26,957 nt of DNA from a virus: positions 1 through 26,957 of IMG/VR virus record IMGVR_UViG_3300032282_001124; one strand, 5' to 3'. The position numbers and the translations under genes are program-made. A model generated the notes under the pieces. The model was not told the origin of the DNA. It ran no database searches and worked only from the letters and a program-made list of their open reading frames with translations. Shown one piece after another: positions 24,543 through 26,957 of this stretch. Position 1 is the first letter of the stretch. Each line of letters opens with the position of its first letter.

Positions 24543-24722
24543 TCACTTGCTCCCTTCAACCATTGCCCTACGCGCCGCCTCCAGCGCGGCCTTGGCGTCC
24601 AGCTTTAAGTGTTCGTTCTCTTCTTGCATTTCTTGCATACGGATGTATGCCTCGGTGCAGAAGTCCGCTAGGTTCTTGTTACTCCATGCGGCAAAGTTAG
24701 GTAGGTCTTTGGGTTGTTTCAT
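24543..24722 (-). CDS. Small coiled-coil protein, 59 residues
   Basis: A complete short frame fills the gap upstream of the VRR-NUC gene. The protein begins MKQPKDLPNFAAWSNKNLADF and ends in AALEAARRAMVEGSK. Residues 27-55 form a Glu/Ala/Lys-rich helix (RMQEMQEENEHLKLDAKAAL), probably a coiled coil. It overlaps the preceding gene by 26 bases and ends just before the next ATG. Its function is not recognised; tight packing between coupled genes supports that it is real. Confidence 0.65.
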   Translation of the reverse strand: MKQPKDLPNFAAWSNKNLADFCTEAYIRMQEMQEENEHLKLDAKAALEAARRAMVEGSK

Positions 24723-24858
24723 TTCGTGCTTTCATAAATTGGTCAGCTATCACAAACGCTTGCTCGTGCGGGTGGTTGTCATACTTGTTCCTAATCAGCA
24801 GCGCAGCCATAGCAAACATTGCTACTAGGTCTCGCAGGTTTTGTTCATGCTCGGTCAT
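24697..24858 (-). CDS. Small hypothetical protein, 53 residues
   Basis: The ATG at 24858 has TGGAGT at six bases and is preferred over an ATG 14 codons upstream, which overlaps the winged-helix gene further. The protein (MTEHEQNLRDLVAMFAMAAL, then LIRNKY and FVIADQFMKARN) looks like the small 'M-x-L-R-D-x-F-A' helical proteins common in phage early regions. No function is known. Confidence 0.6.
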   Translation of the reverse strand: MTEHEQNLRDLVAMFAMAALLIRNKYDNHPHEQAFVIADQFMKARNETTQRPT

Positions 24859-25102
24859 CGTGTACTCCAAAAGGTTTAGGACAATTCTCAGGCGGTACAA
24901 CTACGCACCACACAGCAGCCCACTGCTTTCTGTGTTCCGTATTGGATACCCACCTATCTATATATGCATCGGGCATAAGGGGTAGTGCCCGTTGGACACC
25001 AGCCCGCCCTTGCTCAAGGCGTTCCGCTATTTCGCTTACAGTTAAGCCATCGTGATACTGCTGAAGTAGCATCCGTATTTTGTGGTGGTTTGATTTATAC
25101 AT
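24845..25102 (-). CDS. Winged-helix-like DNA-binding protein
   Basis: This 85-residue protein starts at ATG with AAGGAGAA upstream, inside the end of the glycosyltransferase gene. It contains LTVSEIAERLEQGRAGVQRALPLMPDAYIDRWV, a helix-turn-helix of the MarR/ArsR-like winged type in which 'MPDxYIDRWV' forms the wing, and it ends WCVVVPPENCPKPFG. Small phage proteins with this order are frequent and are presumed regulators. Overlap with the next gene is 14 bases from the preferred start there. Confidence 0.75.
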   Translation of the reverse strand: MYKSNHHKIRMLLQQYHDGLTVSEIAERLEQGRAGVQRALPLMPDAYIDRWVSNTEHRKQWAAVWCVVVPPENCPKPFGVHDDRA

Positions 25103-26050
25103 TTATTGGTTTTTCTCCTTAAGTTTCTCTGCTGCCCATTGGACCCCGCGCATAAACTCGATGTAGTCATCGGCAAATACGGCGGCATCGTCAATCTCTT
25201 CTTCTGTCAGTGCGTGCCAAGGACGCTTGGCTTCACCCATCCACTGCTCTATGGCGGCGTAGAAGGGGTTGTCGTCAAAGGCCTTAGTGTTTACCTTGGG
25301 GTATGCCCGCTTGTCAAACTTCTTATCCACAGAGTAGTGCGCTATGTAGTGCGAAGGCTGCAACGTATTCACCCCGGGGATGTAGCAAAAGTCCTTTGCA
25401 ATCATACGTACCTTGGCCTTCTCACACGCCGCTTGTAGCGCAAACATACCAGCCCACCACTGGATCTTGGAGTCGTGCGGTAGCGTGAGGATGTGGGCGT
25501 GCACCGCAATCCACTCAGGAAGAATGCGTGCAATCGTACTGGCCCTACCTATGATGGGAACAAAGCCGCCGTTGTAGAACCTACCGCCATTTTGAAAGTA
25601 CCTAGCAATCACATCGCGGTTGGTGCTCAGCGAAAACAAGTGCCAGCCTTCATAGACATCATCCACGTACAACTCATTGTCCCCGATATCCATGGGTGGG
25701 GCCTCGTGCATGTGGAACATATCCCCATCAATTATCTCCAGCACATCATCAGGGCCAAAGAAATCCATGGACTGATAAAGCGCTGCCTGTATGTTCAGTG
25801 GTACTTGGATTCGGTTAAAGGGTATCTTCAGATCAAAGCATTCAAAGAACGGCTTGCACATATTGTGCGGCACGTCCATGTCCCACTGCATTTCGGTTAC
25901 CGGCTTTTCTTCCGGTAGGTTACGTTCGATTACCAAAGCAAGTGCGTGTTGTGCAGCGGCATCGCCATAGACTTTCTTATGTCTATGCCAAAACAAATCC
26001 AACTGCCACTTGAAGTGGTCATTGTGTACCACTACGGGTATTGATATCAT
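25103..26050 (-). CDS. GT-A-like glycosyltransferase
   Basis: The ATG at 26050 has GGGGAGAAG five bases upstream and shares a base with the preceding stop (TGATG); an earlier in-frame start 18 codons upstream lacks this support. The protein is 315 residues. Residues about 110-150 hold a GT-A-type DxD motif (LEIIDGDMF), followed by RFYNGGFVPIIG, then ILPEWIAVHAHIL, WWAGMFALQAACEKAKVRM and SHYIAHYS. The order resembles plant-type hydroxyproline arabinosyl- and peptidyl-serine galactosyltransferases, which transfer sugars to Ser or Hyp in Pro-rich repeats. The target here is unknown: virion protein, modified DNA base or host envelope are all possible. The early-gene position argues for DNA or host, the extensin-like repeat at the left edge for protein. 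Confidence 0.65.
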   Translation of the reverse strand: MISIPVVVHNDHFKWQLDLFWHRHKKVYGDAAAQHALALVIERNLPEEKPVTEMQWDMDVPHNMCKPFFECFDLKIPFNRIQVPLNIQAALYQSMDFFGPDDVLEIIDGDMFHMHEAPPMDIGDNELYVDDVYEGWHLFSLSTNRDVIARYFQNGGRFYNGGFVPIIGRASTIARILPEWIAVHAHILTLPHDSKIQWWAGMFALQAACEKAKVRMIAKDFCYIPGVNTLQPSHYIAHYSVDKKFDKRAYPKVNTKAFDDNPFYAAIEQWMGEAKRPWHALTEEEIDDAAVFADDYIEFMRGVQWAAEKLKEKNQ

Positions 26051-26211
26051 CAGTCTTCTCCCCGATAAAATATATTGCGCCACCGTGCTTTTAGGATTGC
26101 CCAAATGCTTTGCTTACGTAAACGCTCCAATAGCTCAGCCCGCTCCAGTAGCAGTTCGCTGTTGTGCATGGACAGTAGCGCCCATGCTTTCTCAATGTCT
26201 TCTTGTTTCAT
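26050..26211 (-). CDS. Small hypothetical protein, 53 residues
   Basis: A short complete frame starts at ATG with GGAGAAG five bases upstream and overlaps the previous stop as ATGA. The protein (MKQEDIEKAWALLSMHNSEL to RWRNIFYRGED) is a charged amphipathic helix followed by a basic Trp-rich end. Its stop shares a base with the glycosyltransferase ATG, so the two are probably translationally coupled. Function is unknown. Confidence 0.65.
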   Translation of the reverse strand: MKQEDIEKAWALLSMHNSELLLERAELLERLRKQSIWAILKARWRNIFYRGED

Positions 26212-26441
26212 GTGTTCTTCTCCTTGAGTTTGGCTTCAAAGTTTTTCCACGTTTGTATTGCACTTATTGTGCAGCATTCAACGGCTTCTTCGGCAGTCAA
26301 CCCAACCCACGGGCGCTCAGGCCACTGCGCTACCACATCAGCACGCACCAGCATGGCAAACTTATACGTCTCGGGCGTCATCTGCTTGATGCCAGCCTCC
26401 GCGCCAAGTCTGTCCAGCTTTGGTATTAGTCGTTCACCCAT
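26208..26441 (-). CDS. Hypothetical protein, 77 residues
   Basis: It starts at ATG with AAGGAGAAAG upstream, embedded in the end of the preceding gene (eight-base overlap), and ends in an ATGA overlap with the next. It contains MTPETYKFAMLVRADVVAQWPERPWVGLTAEEAVECCTISAIQTW. The PERPWVGLTAEE motif is similar to RPWHALTEEE in the C-terminal part of the glycosyltransferase (about residues 280-290), a phrase that recurs in small phage early proteins. Function is unknown. Confidence 0.65.
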   Translation of the reverse strand: MGERLIPKLDRLGAEAGIKQMTPETYKFAMLVRADVVAQWPERPWVGLTAEEAVECCTISAIQTWKNFEAKLKEKNT

Positions 26442-26691
26442 TTGCTTTCTCCTTGTCTTTGCGCACCAGTGCAGTCATGTAGTCCAGTGACTTTTGACAC
26501 GCATTGCCGTTGTTTACTGATATCTTTTTCAAATCCTCAAACGTGATATGCGGGTTTGTTTGGGCATCGCATAGCCGCGCCATGTACGCAAAGTAATCCC
26601 TACGCGCTGACGTTTCCACATACCATATTAGCGTTTGTAACTCGCGCGTGTTTGGTATACCAAGTAACTCAATCATTTCAGTGTTAGTCAT
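26434..26691 (-). CDS. Hypothetical helical protein, 85 residues
   Basis: The ATG overlaps the upstream stop (ATGA) and has AAGGAGAAG upstream. The protein is helical (MTNTEMIELLGIPNTRELQT, then WYVETSARRDYFAYMARLCD and LKKISVNNGNACQKSLDYMT) with two cysteines and no recognised domain. It ends KDKEKANG, which encodes the Shine-Dalgarno of the following gene. Confidence 0.65.
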   Translation of the reverse strand: MTNTEMIELLGIPNTRELQTLIWYVETSARRDYFAYMARLCDAQTNPHITFEDLKKISVNNGNACQKSLDYMTALVRKDKEKANG

Positions 26692-26954
26692 ACGTTCTTC
26701 TCCTTTGTTTTTTCAAATTCCTGTCTTTGTTCGTAGCAAACCATACCCATGTGATCTTCGGGGTGGAATAGCAAGTCGTTGTTCTTGTAACACTGCCCAA
26801 GTAATTGTCCATCCTTTCTTTTGTCGTGCTGCTTGCGTACTAAGTGTTTACATGTATTGCAGTTTGCTTCATGTTCATCAAACAAACGCTTGGACTGCTT
26901 ATATGCAGGGGTTGCACTCGAATGACATACATACGTTCCACTAACCTGTGGCAC
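26688..26954 (-). CDS. Cys-rich, probable zinc-binding protein; start at or beyond window edge
   Basis: A GTG at 26954 opens an 88-residue frame, but the frame may continue past the right edge, and no Shine-Dalgarno can be checked. Cysteines and histidines are spaced as a possible zinc ribbon: YVCHSS, then NCNTCKHL, GQCYKN and MVCYEQR. It resembles small phage proteins with a 'C-x2-C...C...C' plan. It heads the visible part of the leftward cluster, so the promoter of this arm is probably beyond 26957. Confidence 0.6.
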   Translation of the reverse strand: MPQVSGTYVCHSSATPAYKQSKRLFDEHEANCNTCKHLVRKQHDKRKDGQLLGQCYKNNDLLFHPEDHMGMVCYEQRQEFEKTKEKNV

Positions 26955-26957
26955 ACA

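Noticed and set aside
24970-24991. Inverted repeat CGGGCA / TGCCCG
   Set aside because: It lies inside the winged-helix gene, is only six base pairs with a ten-base loop and has no U-tract.

Overview
The window is a piece of a tailed-phage genome (Caudoviricetes). It looks like an uncultured aquatic phage, because several virion proteins resemble families common in marine and freshwater metagenomic phages. No host gene, tRNA, rRNA, integrase, insertion sequence or CRISPR array was seen. The host cannot be fixed from sequence alone; a Gram-negative bacterium is only a guess.

The layout is two convergent arms. Bases 1-13682 carry four rightward genes for virion or DNA-delivery proteins: (i) the 3' part of a structural gene whose N-terminal side is a long Pro/Ser tripeptide repeat, followed by a compact Hint (intein-like) domain and a conserved C-terminal domain; (ii) a Gln/Tyr-rich virion protein; (iii) a virion protein with a soluble lytic transglycosylase domain; (iv) a 2828-residue polyvalent protein with an HExxH motif, an AT-rich inserted segment carrying a WCTG motif and leucine-rich-like repeats, and an LPD38-like C-terminus. 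The last two are probably ejected with the DNA. A hairpin cluster with a rho-independent terminator (about 13734-13794) separates the arms.

Bases 13793-26957 carry leftward, tightly coupled genes (ATGA, TGATG and TTGA junctions) for DNA metabolism and early functions. In transcription order (right to left) they are: a Cys-rich protein at the edge, several small unknown proteins, a GT-A-like glycosyltransferase, a winged-helix-like protein, a VRR-NUC nuclease, a family A DNA polymerase with 3'-5' exonuclease, a small zincin-like protein, a Cas4/AddB-type PD-(D/E)XK nuclease with four cysteines placed as for an Fe-S cluster, an HNH protein, an SNF2-type helicase, a probable ssDNA-binding protein, a helix-turn-helix protein and a primase-helicase. 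Polymerase, primase-helicase, SSB candidate, helicase and nucleases together form a nearly self-sufficient replication and recombination module.

The points most worth a second look are: the Pro/Ser repeat joined to an intein-like domain that lacks the +1 nucleophile; a possible link between that extensin-like repeat and the glycosyltransferase; the AT-rich cargo inserted in the giant ejection protein; an ADGG-type motif shared by three neighbouring virion proteins; and two hairpins with the same ACAGGGG stem that bracket the primase-helicase/regulator block. Three small genes that are easy to miss (59, 53 and possibly 23 residues) fill gaps in the leftward arm.
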